Assembly (NCBI GenBank): GCA_016789265.1
Contig: JAEUQK010000018.1
Location: forward strand, 235,543-299,542
DNA length: 64,000 bases
Direction of reading: 5' to 3'
DNA from: Blastocatellia bacterium
GTDB lineage: Bacteria; Acidobacteriota; Blastocatellia; Pyrinomonadales; Pyrinomonadaceae
Under the pieces are notes generated by a model. That model saw nothing but the letters and a program-made list of their open reading frames with translations, did not search any database and was not told the DNA's origin. Below, piece by piece: positions 35,506-44,763 of this stretch; the first letter of the stretch is position 1; the number at the start of each line of letters is the position of its first letter. A program made the translations under genes and the position numbers.

Positions 35506-36444
35506 ATGTCATTTGGAAACGCAGCTTGGATATGGAGAAACGGCAGCCTGGTGCCGTGGGCTGAAGCGACCTTTCATGTGTCGGCGCACGGACTGCACTA
35601 CGGAAGCGGCGTGTTTGAGGGGATCCGCTGTTATGAAACAGCGAACGGCCCGGCAGTGTTTCGCCTCAGCGAACATCTCGAGCGCTTCTACGCATCAGCG
35701 GAAGTCTACGGCTTCAAGATCCCTTACACGCTCGGAGAACTCACGGCAGCGGTCACCGACCTGATCGCGGCTAACGAGCTCGAAAGCTGCTATATCCGTC
35801 CGATCTCTTTTATGGGCAGCGGCTCGCTCGGCGTGCATCCCGGCAAATGTCCGGTCGAGGTTGCGATCATGGCGTGGCCGTGGGGAGCGTATCTTGGCAG
35901 CGAAGGCCTTGAAAAAGGAATCCGCGTAACCGTCTCGCCGTGGCGGAAGTTTCATTCGTCAATGATGCCGACGACGGCGAAGGCGTGCGGACAATATCTC
36001 AATTCGATCCTCGCCGTGCAGGAAGCATTCGCGCGCGGATACGACGAGGCATTGTTACTCGACAAGGACGATCGGCTCGCTGAAGGTTCGGGCGAGAACC
36101 TGTTCGTTATCAAGGACGGCGTCATTTACACGAACAAAGCGGACGATTCGATCCTGATGGGAATCACGCGCGACGCAGCGATCGAGATCGCGCGGGCGGA
36201 GGGCTACGCAGTCGAATCGCGTTCGCTTGAGCTGTCGGATCTTGTCGAGGCCGACGAGGCGTTCTTCACCGGCACTGCAGCCGAGATCACGCCGATACGT
36301 GAACTCGACGGACAGCCGATCGGAAGCGGTTCGCGAGGGCCAGTAACTGCGGCGGTCCAATCCGCATTTTTCAATGCAGTTAATGGCCGTGATGACCGGT
36401 TCGCCCATTGGCTCACATATCTAAACAAGGCAGTCGCGGCCTGA
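35506..36444 (+). CDS. ilvE: Branched-chain amino acid aminotransferase
   Basis: A 312-residue fold-type IV PLP enzyme that transfers the amino group to the 2-keto acids of Val, Leu and Ile. The start MSFGNAAWIWRNGSLVPWAE and the HYGSGVFEGIRCYE segment are typical. The PLP Lys is in TTAKACGQYLNS, and ALLLDKDDRLAEGSGENLF is the conserved cofactor loop. ATG 35506 is preferred because family members begin here; the frame opens further upstream at 35440 without matching residues. Confidence 0.94.
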   Translation: MSFGNAAWIWRNGSLVPWAEATFHVSAHGLHYGSGVFEGIRCYETANGPAVFRLSEHLERFYASAEVYGFKIPYTLGELTAAVTDLIAANELESCYIRPISFMGSGSLGVHPGKCPVEVAIMAWPWGAYLGSEGLEKGIRVTVSPWRKFHSSMMPTTAKACGQYLNSILAVQEAFARGYDEALLLDKDDRLAEGSGENLFVIKDGVIYTNKADDSILMGITRDAAIEIARAEGYAVESRSLELSDLVEADEAFFTGTAAEITPIRELDGQPIGSGSRGPVTAAVQSAFFNAVNGRDDRFAHWLTYLNKAVAA

Positions 36445-36472
36445 TAACTGCGGCAAGGTAAGGAGCAAGAAA

Positions 36473-37519
36473 ATGCTATCGGTAAGTCATTACGAGGGAG
36501 TGAGTTTCGCATCGGGCGAAGCTCTGGGTTATCAACCTGAGTTCCAATCGTCGGCCGGCCGAATTATTAGCATTAGCGATGTCTGGAGGGCAGCAACGCG
36601 GATAGCTCCATATATTAAACGCACTCCGACGCTCGTCGATACGTTCCTTTGTGAACGCCTCGGGACCAACGTCTACTTAAAGCACGAGCTTCTGCAGCGA
36701 ACTGGAGCGTTCAAAGTCCGCGGTGCGTTTAATAGAATGCTTCAGCTATCCGGCGACGAGCGTGCTCGCGGCGTAGTTGCAGTAAGCGCCGGAAATCATG
36801 CGCAGGCGGTAGCATATGCCGCGAAGGTTCTTGGGCTGAGATCGGTGATCCTGATGCCGGAAAACACGCCGGACAATTACGTTCAAAAAACGCTAAAACA
36901 TGGTGCGGAAGTGCGATTCTTCCCATCGCTCGCGTGGGCCTTTGACTCGGCTTCGTCGTTCGAGAGTGAAGGCTATACATACATTCATCCGTTCGACGAC
37001 CGCGACGTGATCGCGGGCCAAGGAACGATCGGTCTCGAGATCCTGGAAGATGTTCCGGACGTGACTGACGTTATCGTCAGCATCGGCGGCGGCGGATTAT
37101 CGGGCGGTGTCGCCTGCGCGATCAGGTCGCTGCGGCCGGATGTCAACGTCTGGGGCGTCGAAACCCGTGGAGCTCATAGCATGTCCGCCGCACTCGATGC
37201 TGGCGAGGTCGTCGAACTGTCGGAGATCACGTCGATCGCCCGCACGCTCGGGGCAGCCCGCGTTGGAGCGTTGAATTTTGAACTCGCAAAAGAGTATCTT
37301 TCGGGTGTGACCGTCGTCGATGACACCGAGGCAGTAGCTGAGATGTTTTGTTTGCTGGACAAGGCCAAAGTCCTGACCGAGCCGGCGACCTCTTGTACAC
37401 TCGCGGCGGCCGAAAGGCTGCGGGATAATTTTGGCCCGGATAGCCACGTCGTGCTCATTCTCTGCGGAGGAAATATCGCGCTCGACGACCTGTTCTCGTA
37501 TCGCAAAAATGTCACTTAA
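36473..37519 (+). CDS. ilvA: Threonine dehydratase without regulatory domain
   Basis: A 348-residue PLP-dependent dehydratase that makes 2-oxobutanoate from threonine for isoleucine synthesis. The PLP Lys is in [14 protein letters not shown], with [11 protein letters not shown] and the GGGGLSGG phosphate loop following. It lacks the C-terminal ACT-like regulatory domain of the Ile-inhibited IlvA (about 500 residues), so it resembles the catabolic TdcB size class; the operon makes the biosynthetic role likely. The N-terminus has ~30 extra residues. The ribosome binding site AAGGAG lies seven bases before the ATG. The stop overlaps ilvD by 11 bases. Confidence 0.88.
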   Translation: MLSVSHYEGVSFASGEALGYQPEFQSSAGRIISISDVWRAATRIAPYIKRTPTLVDTFLCERLGTNVYLKHELLQRTGAFKVRGAFNRMLQLSGDERARGVVAVSAGNHAQAVAYAAKVLGLRSVILMPENTPDNYVQKTLKHGAEVRFFPSLAWAFDSASSFESEGYTYIHPFDDRDVIAGQGTIGLEILEDVPDVTDVIVSIGGGGLSGGVACAIRSLRPDVNVWGVETRGAHSMSAALDAGEVVELSEITSIARTLGAARVGALNFELAKEYLSGVTVVDDTEAVAEMFCLLDKAKVLTEPATSCTLAAAERLRDNFGPDSHVVLILCGGNIALDDLFSYRKNVT

Positions 37520-39185
37520 CCGCATCAGCAAAGCAACAACTGAGGGAATCGAAAGAGCGCCGAATCGAGCAATGCTTCGCGCCGTTGGGTTCGAGGACGA
37601 GGATTTTCAGAAGCCGATCGTCGGGATCGCGAACGGTTACAGCACGATCACGCCGTGCAATCTAAGTTTGGGCGACCTGGCAGACACAGCCGTGAGAGAA
37701 GCAAAACGGATCGGGATGATGCCGCAGGTGTTTGGGACGATCACTGTCAGCGACGGCATTTCGATGGGAACGCCCGGAATGAAGTATTCGCTGATATCGC
37801 GAGAGGTAATTGCCGATTCGATCGAGACGGTCTGCCAAGGGCAGCAAATGGATGGCTTACTTGCGATCGGCGGCTGCGACAAGAACATGCCCGGTGCAAT
37901 GATCGCGATCGCAAGATTGAATATCCCGTCGATATTCGTCTATGGCGGAACGATAAAGGCCGGCCACTTAAATGGAAGAGATCTGACGGTTGTGAGCGCA
38001 TTCGAGGCCGTAGGAGAATTTCTCGCTGGAAAGATCGACGGAGAAGAGCTCGCCGCCGTCGAGAAGAATGCGTGTCCGGGAGCCGGATCATGCGGTGGGA
38101 TGTACACGGCAAATACTATGTCATCTGCTATAGAGGCAATGGGCATGGCGCTTCCTTATTCCTCCACGATGGCGGCCGAAGACGCAGAGAAAAGGCAGAG
38201 CACGATTGAGTCGGTCACCGCTTTGGAAAGGGCTGTTCGAAACCAACTTCTTCCCCGCGTAATTATCACGCGTCGATCACTGGAGAATGCCATTTCGGTG
38301 GTCATGGCCATCGGCGGATCGACGAACGCGGTACTTCATATACTTGCGATCGCACATTCCGCCGGAGTCGAGTTATCGATAGATGACTTTGAGGCCATAC
38401 GCAGACGAGTGCCTGTTTTATGTGACCTCAAGCCGTCGGGAAAATATGTTGCTACCGATCTTCACAACGCGGGCGGCATTCCACTTGTGATGAAGATACT
38501 GCTTGAAAATGGACTGCTTCACGGCGATTGCGTAACGATAACAGGCAAGACCGTTGCAGAAAACCTCGCCCAGGTTTCAGCCATCCCGTCGTCCGGGCAG
38601 GCAGTTGTGCGTCCGTTTGCCCGACCGATCTATTCAGAAGGCCATCTCGCGATCCTCCGCGGAAATCTGGCCGAGGAAGGTGCTGTTGCAAAAGTGACCG
38701 GAATAAAGAGTAGAAGTATTACAGGCCCGGCGCGGGTTTTCGATTCCGAGGAGGAATGTATGTCGGCGATCATGAAGCGAGAGATAAAAGCCGGAGATGT
38801 GATCGTCATTCGCTATGAAGGCCCGAAAGGCGGCCCTGGAATGCGCGAGATGCTTGCCCCGACATCGGCGATCATCGGCCTTGGGCTCGGCGATTCGGTC
38901 GGTTTGATAACCGATGGGAGATTCTCAGGCGGAACTTACGGTATGGTTGTCGGACACGTCGCCCCCGAAGCCGCGTCGGGTGGAAACCTCGCTCTTGTTG
39001 AAAACGGCGACGTCATAACTATCGACGCCGATCGATCGCTGATAAACATCGATCTCTCGGACTCAGAACTGTCCATACGCCGTGATCGCTGGCGGCCGCC
39101 GGAGAGGCTATTGTCTGTCAGAGGCGTCGCGGCGAAATATGCCAAACTCGTTTCTTCCAGTTCTTTAGGTGCCGTGACAGATTAA
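37509..39185 (+). CDS. ilvD: Dihydroxy-acid dehydratase
   Basis: A 558-residue iron-sulfur enzyme that dehydrates dihydroxyisovalerate and dihydroxymethylvalerate. Cluster cysteines are visible in [23 protein letters not shown] and [16 protein letters not shown]. The conserved [20 protein letters not shown] near the end also fits. ATG 37509 overlaps the ilvA end by 11 bases; the longer frame from 37431 runs through ilvA. It is the last gene of the operon and is followed by a terminator at 39200. Confidence 0.95.
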   Translation: MSLNRISKATTEGIERAPNRAMLRAVGFEDEDFQKPIVGIANGYSTITPCNLSLGDLADTAVREAKRIGMMPQVFGTITVSDGISMGTPGMKYSLISREVIADSIETVCQGQQMDGLLAIGGCDKNMPGAMIAIARLNIPSIFVYGGTIKAGHLNGRDLTVVSAFEAVGEFLAGKIDGEELAAVEKNACPGAGSCGGMYTANTMSSAIEAMGMALPYSSTMAAEDAEKRQSTIESVTALERAVRNQLLPRVIITRRSLENAISVVMAIGGSTNAVLHILAIAHSAGVELSIDDFEAIRRRVPVLCDLKPSGKYVATDLHNAGGIPLVMKILLENGLLHGDCVTITGKTVAENLAQVSAIPSSGQAVVRPFARPIYSEGHLAILRGNLAEEGAVAKVTGIKSRSITGPARVFDSEEECMSAIMKREIKAGDVIVIRYEGPKGGPGMREMLAPTSAIIGLGLGDSVGLITDGRFSGGTYGMVVGHVAPEAASGGNLALVENGDVITIDADRSLINIDLSDSELSIRRDRWRPPERLLSVRGVAAKYAKLVSSSSLGAVTD

Positions 39186-39199
39186 ATGACCGATAGATT

Positions 39200-39228
39200 G
39201 CCCGAACAGAAAACGCTTCGGGCTTTTT
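39200..39228 (+). terminator. Rho-independent terminator of the ilv operon
   Basis: GCCCGAA (39200-39206) pairs perfectly with TTCGGGC (39217-39223), followed by TTTTT. It lies 14 bases after the ilvD stop and closes the transcript begun at about 31505. Confidence 0.88.
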
Positions 39229-39259
39229 CTTTTGCGGAAAAAGTCGCAGAATACAGTAT

Positions 39260-39691
39260 ATGCCGGATCGATACCGAGTCGAGAAATGGAATCAGGTTCA
39301 CGCGCCTAACGGAGCGATGCTTAGGCTCGAAATGGAGCGAAGCGGATATAGAGTCTTTCAGTGGAGCGACAATCCTGGTCAGTTTTACGGATTACATAAA
39401 CACGGTGAGAATCAGTCACACTGGATAATTTCCGGGAAACTTGAGATCTCGGTCGAACGCGTTGGGACATTCTTGCTCGAAGCCGGCGATCGTGATTTCA
39501 TGCCCGCTGAAACCTACCATTCTGCAAGGGTGATCGGCGACGAAGCTGTTCTTTATCTGGTTGGGGAATTAACGCCGGCGAAAAAGACGCGTGGTCGGCC
39601 AAAGAAGTCCCGCTTGGGCGTTGAGAAAGCAAAGTCATCAGAAGATGAAATACCCGATGAGATCAAGAACTTGATCGGCCGGTTTTTTTGA
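39260..39691 (+). CDS. Cupin-domain protein with AT-hook-like tail
   Basis: A 143-residue protein. Residues ~10-105 are a cupin of the phosphomannose-isomerase-like type: FQWSDNPGQFYGLHKHGENQ, then SHWIISGKLEISVE, then FMPAETYHSARV. The C-terminal ~40 residues are basic then acidic, with a TRGRPKKSR core that matches the AT-hook pattern (R-G-R-P). AT-hooks bind the minor groove of A/T-rich DNA, so this may be a DNA-associated sensor; that is inference. It has no good ribosome binding site. The next gene begins three bases after its stop. Confidence 0.72.
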   Translation: MPDRYRVEKWNQVHAPNGAMLRLEMERSGYRVFQWSDNPGQFYGLHKHGENQSHWIISGKLEISVERVGTFLLEAGDRDFMPAETYHSARVIGDEAVLYLVGELTPAKKTRGRPKKSRLGVEKAKSSEDEIPDEIKNLIGRFF

Positions 39692-39693
39692 AA

Positions 39694-41166
39694 ATGCAAA
39701 ACGAACGAACACTGGGTGAACTAAAGAAAAGCGGATATACGCGCCGTTCTGTAAAGGACGAAATGCGCGCGAATCTGATCAGTAAATTGAGATCGGGAGA
39801 AAAGTTGTTCCCAGGGATCATCGGCTATGATGAATCGGTGGTTCCACAGATCGTCAATGCGATCCTTGCCAGACACAATTTTATCCTTCTTGGCCTTCGC
39901 GGACAGGCAAAAAGCCGCATTATTCGGCAGCTTACCGAATTGCTTGATGACGAAATACCGATCATCGCTGGTTCGGAAATAAACGACGATCCGTTTGCAC
40001 CGCTTAGTGCCTTCGGCCGCCAGATGGTCGAACTTCATGGCGATGAGACAAAGATAGACTGGGTGAACAGGGACAATCGGTTCGTCGAAAAACTGGCGAC
40101 TCCTGACGTGACGATCGCGGATATCATTGGCGACGTTGATCCGATCAAGGCGGCGAAGGGCGGACATCTGCTTTCGGACGAATTGACGATCCATTTTGGC
40201 CTTTTGCCGCGAGCTAATCGTGGCATCTTCGCGATAAACGAATTGCCGGACCTTGCGGGGAAGATCCAAGTTGGCCTTTTCAACATAATGCAGGAGGGCG
40301 ATGTGCAGATCAAAGGGTATCCGGTCCGCCTTCCCCTCGACGTTTTGCTTGTGTTCTCGGCTAACCCGGAAGACTATACGGCACGCGGAAAGATAATCAC
40401 GCCTCTTAAGGATCGCATTGGTTCTGAGATCCACACCCATTACCCGGCAGATGTTCAGCTCAGCTCATCTATCACGCGCCAAGAAGCATGGATAAACCGC
40501 GATGGATTTGTGGGAGCGTCGGCCGACGTGCCTGAGTTTATCGGTGAACTTATAGAACAGATCGCTTTTGAAGCGCGCGACGATCAACGCGTAGATAAAC
40601 GGAGCGGGGTTTCGCAGCGGTTCTCAATATCGGTTCTCGAATCGGCGATCTCGAATGCAGAACGTCGAGCATTGATGACCGGCGAGAAAGAAATAGTTCC
40701 ACGCATCTCGGACATTTACGCTGCATTGCCCGCGATGACCGGGAAGATGGAGTTGGAATATGAAGGCGAACAGATCGGTGCGGCCAGACTAGCGAAGGAT
40801 CTTATTAAACGAGCTTGCGGTGTTACATTTGAAGGGTTCTTTCTCGGCATTGATTTCTCACGAGCGATCGCGTGGTTTGACGAGGGAAATAAACTCTTAC
40901 TTTCAGATACGGCGTCCGCGGAAGAATGTGTAGGTCTACTCGATAGTGTTCCGGATCTGATCGATTCGACACTTGTGCCGCTCGGATTCAAGCGAGAGGA
41001 TGAAGCAAGATTGGTTTCCGCCTGCGAATTCGTTCTCGAGGGACTTTACGCGCAAAACAAGATCGCCCGAAACGAATCCGGCGGGTTTGAAGCAGTCACG
41101 AAAGCCAAGCGTGATCGTCGAGGGATGATCTATGAAGATTTCACCGATATAGAGGGCTACAATTAA
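39694..41166 (+). CDS. MoxR/Mg-chelatase-type AAA+ ATPase
   Basis: A 490-residue ATPase. The P-loop is GLRGQAKSRIIRQ, the Walker B-like acidic motif lies in GGHLLSDELTIHFG/FAINELPDL, and sensor Asn is in FSANPEDYTARGK. It is the ChlI/MoxR type that usually works with a VWA-domain partner as a chaperone or chelatase. The partner candidate lies at 42323, separated by two opposite-strand genes. ATG 39694 is used in preference to a TTG at 39688 that overlaps the upstream stop. A hairpin follows at 41165-41203. Client unknown. Confidence 0.85.
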   Translation: MQNERTLGELKKSGYTRRSVKDEMRANLISKLRSGEKLFPGIIGYDESVVPQIVNAILARHNFILLGLRGQAKSRIIRQLTELLDDEIPIIAGSEINDDPFAPLSAFGRQMVELHGDETKIDWVNRDNRFVEKLATPDVTIADIIGDVDPIKAAKGGHLLSDELTIHFGLLPRANRGIFAINELPDLAGKIQVGLFNIMQEGDVQIKGYPVRLPLDVLLVFSANPEDYTARGKIITPLKDRIGSEIHTHYPADVQLSSSITRQEAWINRDGFVGASADVPEFIGELIEQIAFEARDDQRVDKRSGVSQRFSISVLESAISNAERRALMTGEKEIVPRISDIYAALPAMTGKMELEYEGEQIGAARLAKDLIKRACGVTFEGFFLGIDFSRAIAWFDEGNKLLLSDTASAEECVGLLDSVPDLIDSTLVPLGFKREDEARLVSACEFVLEGLYAQNKIARNESGGFEAVTKAKRDRRGMIYEDFTDIEGYN

Positions 41167-41203
41167 CAAAAGCCGCGGCGAACCCTGCCAGATCCGTCGC
41201 GGC
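41165..41203 (-). terminator. Terminator after the first glycine-zipper gene
   Basis: GCCGCGACG and CGCCGCGGC (minus strand) form a stem with one mismatch and a 14-base loop, followed by TTTTG. It would end the minus-strand transcript just beyond 41239 and may also slow the plus-strand ATPase transcript. Confidence 0.55.
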
Positions 41204-41238
41204 GTTGGCCTTCCCCTTGCTCGTTCTTCTTGGACTAC

Positions 41239-41574
41239 TTAACGTCTGAAGTAAACGCGTTCGTACTTCTTGGTTTTCGGATTGATCTTGTAGGTATACA
41301 GCGCCGAACCGCCTGCACCGATCGCGGCGCCGATCAGAGCGCCCTTTTTCCCGCCCAATAATCCGCCGATCAGAGCGCCCGCACCCGTTCCGATACCAAT
41401 GTTGATCACATTTCGATGCCGATCGTAAACGTTGGGCTTTTTATATTCGTCGCAGATCAAGTCGCCGTAGCGGTTCTCGTAACAGCCTGATTGGGCCGAG
41501 GCTGAGGCCGAAAGCATCGGGATCGCGACCGCCATCATTGCGAACATCATAAAAGTTGTAATTAGCTTTTTCAT
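41239..41574 (-). CDS. Exported glycine-zipper protein, copy 1
   Basis: A 111-residue protein. MKKLITTFMMFAMMAVAIPM with SASASAQ is a signal peptide. A central glycine-zipper segment (IGIGTGAGALIGGLLGGKKG) is flanked by RHRN before it and YTYKINPK after it. Glycine zippers pack membrane helices, often in envelope proteins of Gram-negative bacteria. GGGGG lies eight bases before the ATG at 41574, an excellent ribosome binding site. Paralogous to 41845-42192. Function unknown. Confidence 0.8.
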   Translation of the reverse strand: MKKLITTFMMFAMMAVAIPMLSASASAQSGCYENRYGDLICDEYKKPNVYDRHRNVINIGIGTGAGALIGGLLGGKKGALIGAAIGAGGSALYTYKINPKTKKYERVYFRR

Positions 41575-41783
41575 TACCGTTTCCCCCTTCAATAGGTAAA
41601 ATTTCTCAGGAGGTTTCTCGCTCCTTGCCCTACACATTACAAAGTGTGTGCCATAGCTATTAATACCTGTGAACACAACATTTACAGATCGAATGGGTCG
41701 CGTAGAAGGAGGGTCGGGAATACGATTTCGGTTATCGAAATGCCGAATGGTATGATGTCTGACCGTGTCTTTACACAGCCTTA

Positions 41784-41817
41784 CAAAAGTGACGCCTCCG
41801 CGTGGGACGGAGGCGTT
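41784..41817 (-). terminator. Terminator after the second glycine-zipper gene
   Basis: On the minus strand AACGCCTCCG pairs with CGGAGGCGTC (41808-41817 with 41791-41800; one A-C mismatch at the base) around a 7-base loop, followed by ACTTTTG. It separates the two glycine-zipper genes, so each has its own transcript. Confidence 0.8.
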
Positions 41818-41844
41818 ACTTGCTCTTGTTGATCTATGGTCCGG

Positions 41845-42192
41845 TCAATAGCGACGCTGTTTCGGATTGAGCTTGTACGTGTACAGAGCTCCTGCTCCGG
41901 CGCCGCCGAGAATTCCCAGCCCGACGCCGCGCCGGCCGCCCAAAAGGCCGCCCAAAAGAGCGCCCGCTCCGGTCGCGATGCCGATGTTTATCAGGTTACG
42001 GTGACGCCGATAAAAGCTCGGCCTTCGTTGCGCGGTGTAGCCTTGGACGGCATATCTGGGCGTTGCGCGACGGACGGTTCGAGACGTCGTTGTCCTGCGG
42101 TATTTGCGTTTACAGGTTTGTGCTTCGGCCGACATTGGCAGCGTTACTGCAAAAACAAGAAACGCGAGTGCGATGATCAAAAACTTTTTCAT
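41845..42192 (-). CDS. Exported glycine-zipper protein, copy 2
   Basis: A 115-residue paralogue of the gene at 41239. MKKFLIIALAFLVFAVTLPM starts the signal peptide; the mature protein begins with an Arg/Thr-rich stretch, then RHRNLINIGIATGAGALLGG and YTYKLNPK. The N-terminal mature segment differs from copy 1, but the zipper core and the ending are shared. AGGAGG lies upstream, 14 bases before ATG 42192 and 2 bases before an alternative GTG at 42204; the start is therefore uncertain by four residues. Confidence 0.78.
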   Translation of the reverse strand: MKKFLIIALAFLVFAVTLPMSAEAQTCKRKYRRTTTSRTVRRATPRYAVQGYTAQRRPSFYRRHRNLINIGIATGAGALLGGLLGGRRGVGLGILGGAGAGALYTYKLNPKQRRY

Positions 42193-42322
42193 GACAAGTT
42201 TCACTTCCTCCTAAAATTATTCTCGCGGAGAGAGATATGTGCTAAGTTTTTTGGAGAGAGTAAAGCTGCCTGGAGTGAGTGTGGTTGAAACTAATATATC
42301 CGCATGAACTCTCGATTGCAAG

Positions 42323-43651
42323 ATGAAGTTTATCCGTTATTCAAAATTTAAGGGTTTCGACGTCTCAAGCCTCGATCTCGGCGGGCTGATGGATGCACTC
42401 TCAAATCAAATACTCGATTCGGGTTATAACGAAGATTACTGGTGGACGCGGCAACGAAACAGCGTGGACGATTCGCTTGATGCATTGAGACAGGCGATAC
42501 TGCAGGCACTGCTTGATCAGGAAGTTCTTACCGAACGCGACGTAGAGCAAATGCTTGCTGATAACGACGGCAAGTTCAAAGGATCGCTTCTGGAAGAATT
42601 GATCAACCAGCTGATCGAACGGCTCGTCGAAGAAGGCTATTTGAATCTGAAGGAAGTGCCCCAGGACCCGCGTCGCGAAATGCAGAATGGTGACGGCCAG
42701 GGCGAGGTCGGGCAGCCTCTCCCGCGAGATATCAAGTTTGAGGTCACGGAGAAGGGGCTCGATTTCCTCGGGTACAAAACGCTGCAGAAACTGCTCGGAA
42801 GCCTTGGAAGATCGTCGATCGGCAGGCACGAAACGCCGCAACTCGATACGGGTGTCGAGGCTGCGTTGAGCTCGAAACAGTATGAGTTCGGCGATACGAT
42901 AAACCTCGACGTCAACGCGACGCTGCTCTCGGCGATCAACCGCGAAGGTTTGGGCGTGCCGTTAAACCTGGAATACAAAGATCTGAAAGTACACCAGCAG
43001 GATTACAGGTCATCGTGCGCGACGGTCGTAATGCTCGATTGTTCACATTCAATGATCCTCTACGGCGAGGATCGGTTTACGCCGGCAAAAAAGGTGACGC
43101 TCGCCCTTGCACACTTGATCCGTACGCAATATCCCGGCGACAGCCTGAAGATCGTCTTGTTTCATGACGGGGCCGAGGAACTGCCTATAGCGAAACTCGC
43201 ATCCACTCAGGTCGGGCCTTATCACACAAATACTGCCGAAGGGCTGAAGCTTGCGCGGCGGATTCTAAACGCCCAACGCAAGGAAATGAAACAGATAGTG
43301 ATGGTCACGGACGGCAAACCGACAGCCGCGTTTATCGACCCGTCAAATGCCGCGTATATGAGTTATCGCCGATATTCCGAATCAATTGCCGGTGAACAGC
43401 GTCTCTTATACAAGAACTCGATGGGCAACGATCCGTTCGTGATGGCTGAGACGTTTAAGGAAGTGCAGGCGTGCCGGAAAGCCGGGATCATGATCAATAC
43501 TTTCATGCTTGCCAGCGACCCTTACCTCGTCGAATTCGTTAAACAAATGACCGCAATGACGCGGGGCAAAGCCTATTTCGCTAACCCAAACAACCTCACC
43601 GAATTTGTCCTAATAGATTTTCTGAAACGACGTACGGGGAGAGTCAGATAG
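42323..43651 (+). CDS. von Willebrand factor A-domain protein
   Basis: A 442-residue protein. The C-terminal VWA domain has the MIDAS motif LDCSHSM (D-x-S-x-S), a conserved Thr region and MVTDGKPT, so metal-ion binding is likely. The N-terminal ~200 residues are helical and acidic ([20 protein letters not shown]). It is the expected partner of the AAA+ ATPase at 39694: such pairs insert metals or remodel proteins. The pair is not directly adjacent but lies on the same strand, with two inverted small genes between. No good ribosome binding site is visible. Confidence 0.83.
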   Translation: MKFIRYSKFKGFDVSSLDLGGLMDALSNQILDSGYNEDYWWTRQRNSVDDSLDALRQAILQALLDQEVLTERDVEQMLADNDGKFKGSLLEELINQLIERLVEEGYLNLKEVPQDPRREMQNGDGQGEVGQPLPRDIKFEVTEKGLDFLGYKTLQKLLGSLGRSSIGRHETPQLDTGVEAALSSKQYEFGDTINLDVNATLLSAINREGLGVPLNLEYKDLKVHQQDYRSSCATVVMLDCSHSMILYGEDRFTPAKKVTLALAHLIRTQYPGDSLKIVLFHDGAEELPIAKLASTQVGPYHTNTAEGLKLARRILNAQRKEMKQIVMVTDGKPTAAFIDPSNAAYMSYRRYSESIAGEQRLLYKNSMGNDPFVMAETFKEVQACRKAGIMINTFMLASDPYLVEFVKQMTAMTRGKAYFANPNNLTEFVLIDFLKRRTGRVR

Positions 43652-44264
43652 TGCTCCTTCCAAACTAAAGTGCGATAGCGGGTCGTTACATTGTTTGATT
43701 CTTTGTCCGGCGTTAACTTTGTCGAACCTTGGTCGATGATCGACGTTCAGATGGAAACGATAACAACGACAAAGAGCCCGCCGCCGAACGGAAAAGAGCC
43801 AACGTGAAAAAAGAGATATCTCTACATCTCGATATATGTGTGAGGACAACGGGACCGTAAACCCTCGCGGCCCCTTTTTGTAATATGTTTGAAAAACGTA
43901 AAATGTGAGGTCACGGCCACACATTTACAGTCCCAAACCGCATCGTTTTGATCAGAAACCTTTCCGTACACGCCTCAAAACCGGTCCGCAGCGAACTAAA
44001 AACAGACCATTTTCGGCGGAGAAAGACGGCAGACGATACCGGCCCTCATCGCGATGGCGGTACATGACGATGCCTGCCCCGATGCCGCCGCCTTCCATGT
44101 TTTCGATGCGGCCTTCGCGTGACATTCACCTAATGATACTTAATGGTTGCAAATGTGCTGCAAGAATGGCGATTTGTATCGGCCGGAGGAACGGATGTCT
44201 TATGCGCGTTGAATGGTCGACACTTCCCAGGGACGATGTGATGCCTCATTGGTCGGGTATTTAA
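43652..44264. other. 613-bp gap with terminator and no confident gene
   Basis: A hairpin terminator lies at 43851-43879. A 39-codon frame starting TTG 43690 (FDSLSGVNFVEPWSMIDVQM and on) overlaps a short GTG frame, but neither has a ribosome binding site. The frame at 43905-44264 on the plus strand has the composition of a shadow (rich in Arg, Pro, Met), and a 57-codon minus frame at 43952-44125 is also unconvincing. The right half may be the decayed 5' end of the gene at 44265. Confidence 0.5.
43851..43879 (+). terminator. Possible terminator after the VWA gene
   Basis: GGGACCG (43851-43857) pairs with CGGCCC (43868-43873), with the A bulged, and is followed by CTTTTTG. It is 200 bases beyond the VWA stop. 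Confidence 0.5.
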
Positions 44265-44690
44265 GTGACGCTGAACCCCGAAAAGGCGAAAGCAGGTGAC
44301 GAGGTGATCTTAAAGACCACATCGGTGATAAGGCAGAACGGGCAGGTCGTGATCCAAAAAGGATCAAAATCGAGCGGCCGCGTGACGGACGTCCAGCGAA
44401 AGGCGAAAGGGGATGCGGGTTCGAGGATCAGCGTTCTGGTCGATACGTTGAAACAGGGTAATGTTCTTACGCCGATATCTGCGAGCATAGTATCGGTGAC
44501 AAGTGTCGCCTCTCGTGTTTCGACTTTGAACGACAGTCTGTTTGCGGATTCAAATGTTTCATCGTCATCTTCGGCAAGCGGCGGTTCGACGATCTCGCTC
44601 GGCAGCGGAAACCTGAAACTCGAAAAGGGAACTACCTTCCGGCTTTCGGTCAGTGAGTCTTCAAACACGACAGTGACAAAGGGAAATTAG
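44265..44690 (+). CDS. TrbI/VirB10-like domain fragment, probably 5' truncated
   Basis: A 141-codon frame starting GTG 44265 immediately after an in-frame TAA. The segment AKAGDEVILKTTSVIRQNGQ, then VVIQKGSKSSGRVTDVQ, then AGSRISVLVDTL matches a domain seen in Acidobacteriota exported proteins, related to the beta-barrel of TrbI/VirB10 proteins. Those usually have a signal peptide and about 100 residues before this domain; here there are none, and no ribosome binding site precedes the GTG. A Ser-rich stretch and a strand end the frame. Likely a remnant, though expression cannot be ruled out. Confidence 0.5.
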   Translation: MTLNPEKAKAGDEVILKTTSVIRQNGQVVIQKGSKSSGRVTDVQRKAKGDAGSRISVLVDTLKQGNVLTPISASIVSVTSVASRVSTLNDSLFADSNVSSSSSASGGSTISLGSGNLKLEKGTTFRLSVSESSNTTVTKGN

Positions 44691-44714
44691 ACAAAGTCAT
44701 TGGTCTTAGCAAAA

Positions 44715-44741
44715 GGATCGGGATTTTTCCCGATCTTTTTT
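44715..44741 (+). terminator. Rho-independent terminator
   Basis: GATCGGGA (44716-44723) and TCCCGATC (44728-44735) form a perfect 8-bp stem with a four-base loop, then TTTTTT. It isolates the exonuclease operon from the upstream fragment. Confidence 0.9.
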
Positions 44742-44763
44742 GCTGTGTTAAACTTCGAGCCAG

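Noticed and set aside
43952..44125. 57-codon minus-strand frame (MSREGRIENMEGG...)
   Set aside because: No recognisable family, only a weak ribosome binding site, and it overlaps another equally plausible frame.
43905..44264. 119-codon plus-strand frame before the TrbI-like fragment
   Set aside because: Rich in Arg, Pro and Met with no domain, and no ribosome binding site. Listed only as part of the gap.
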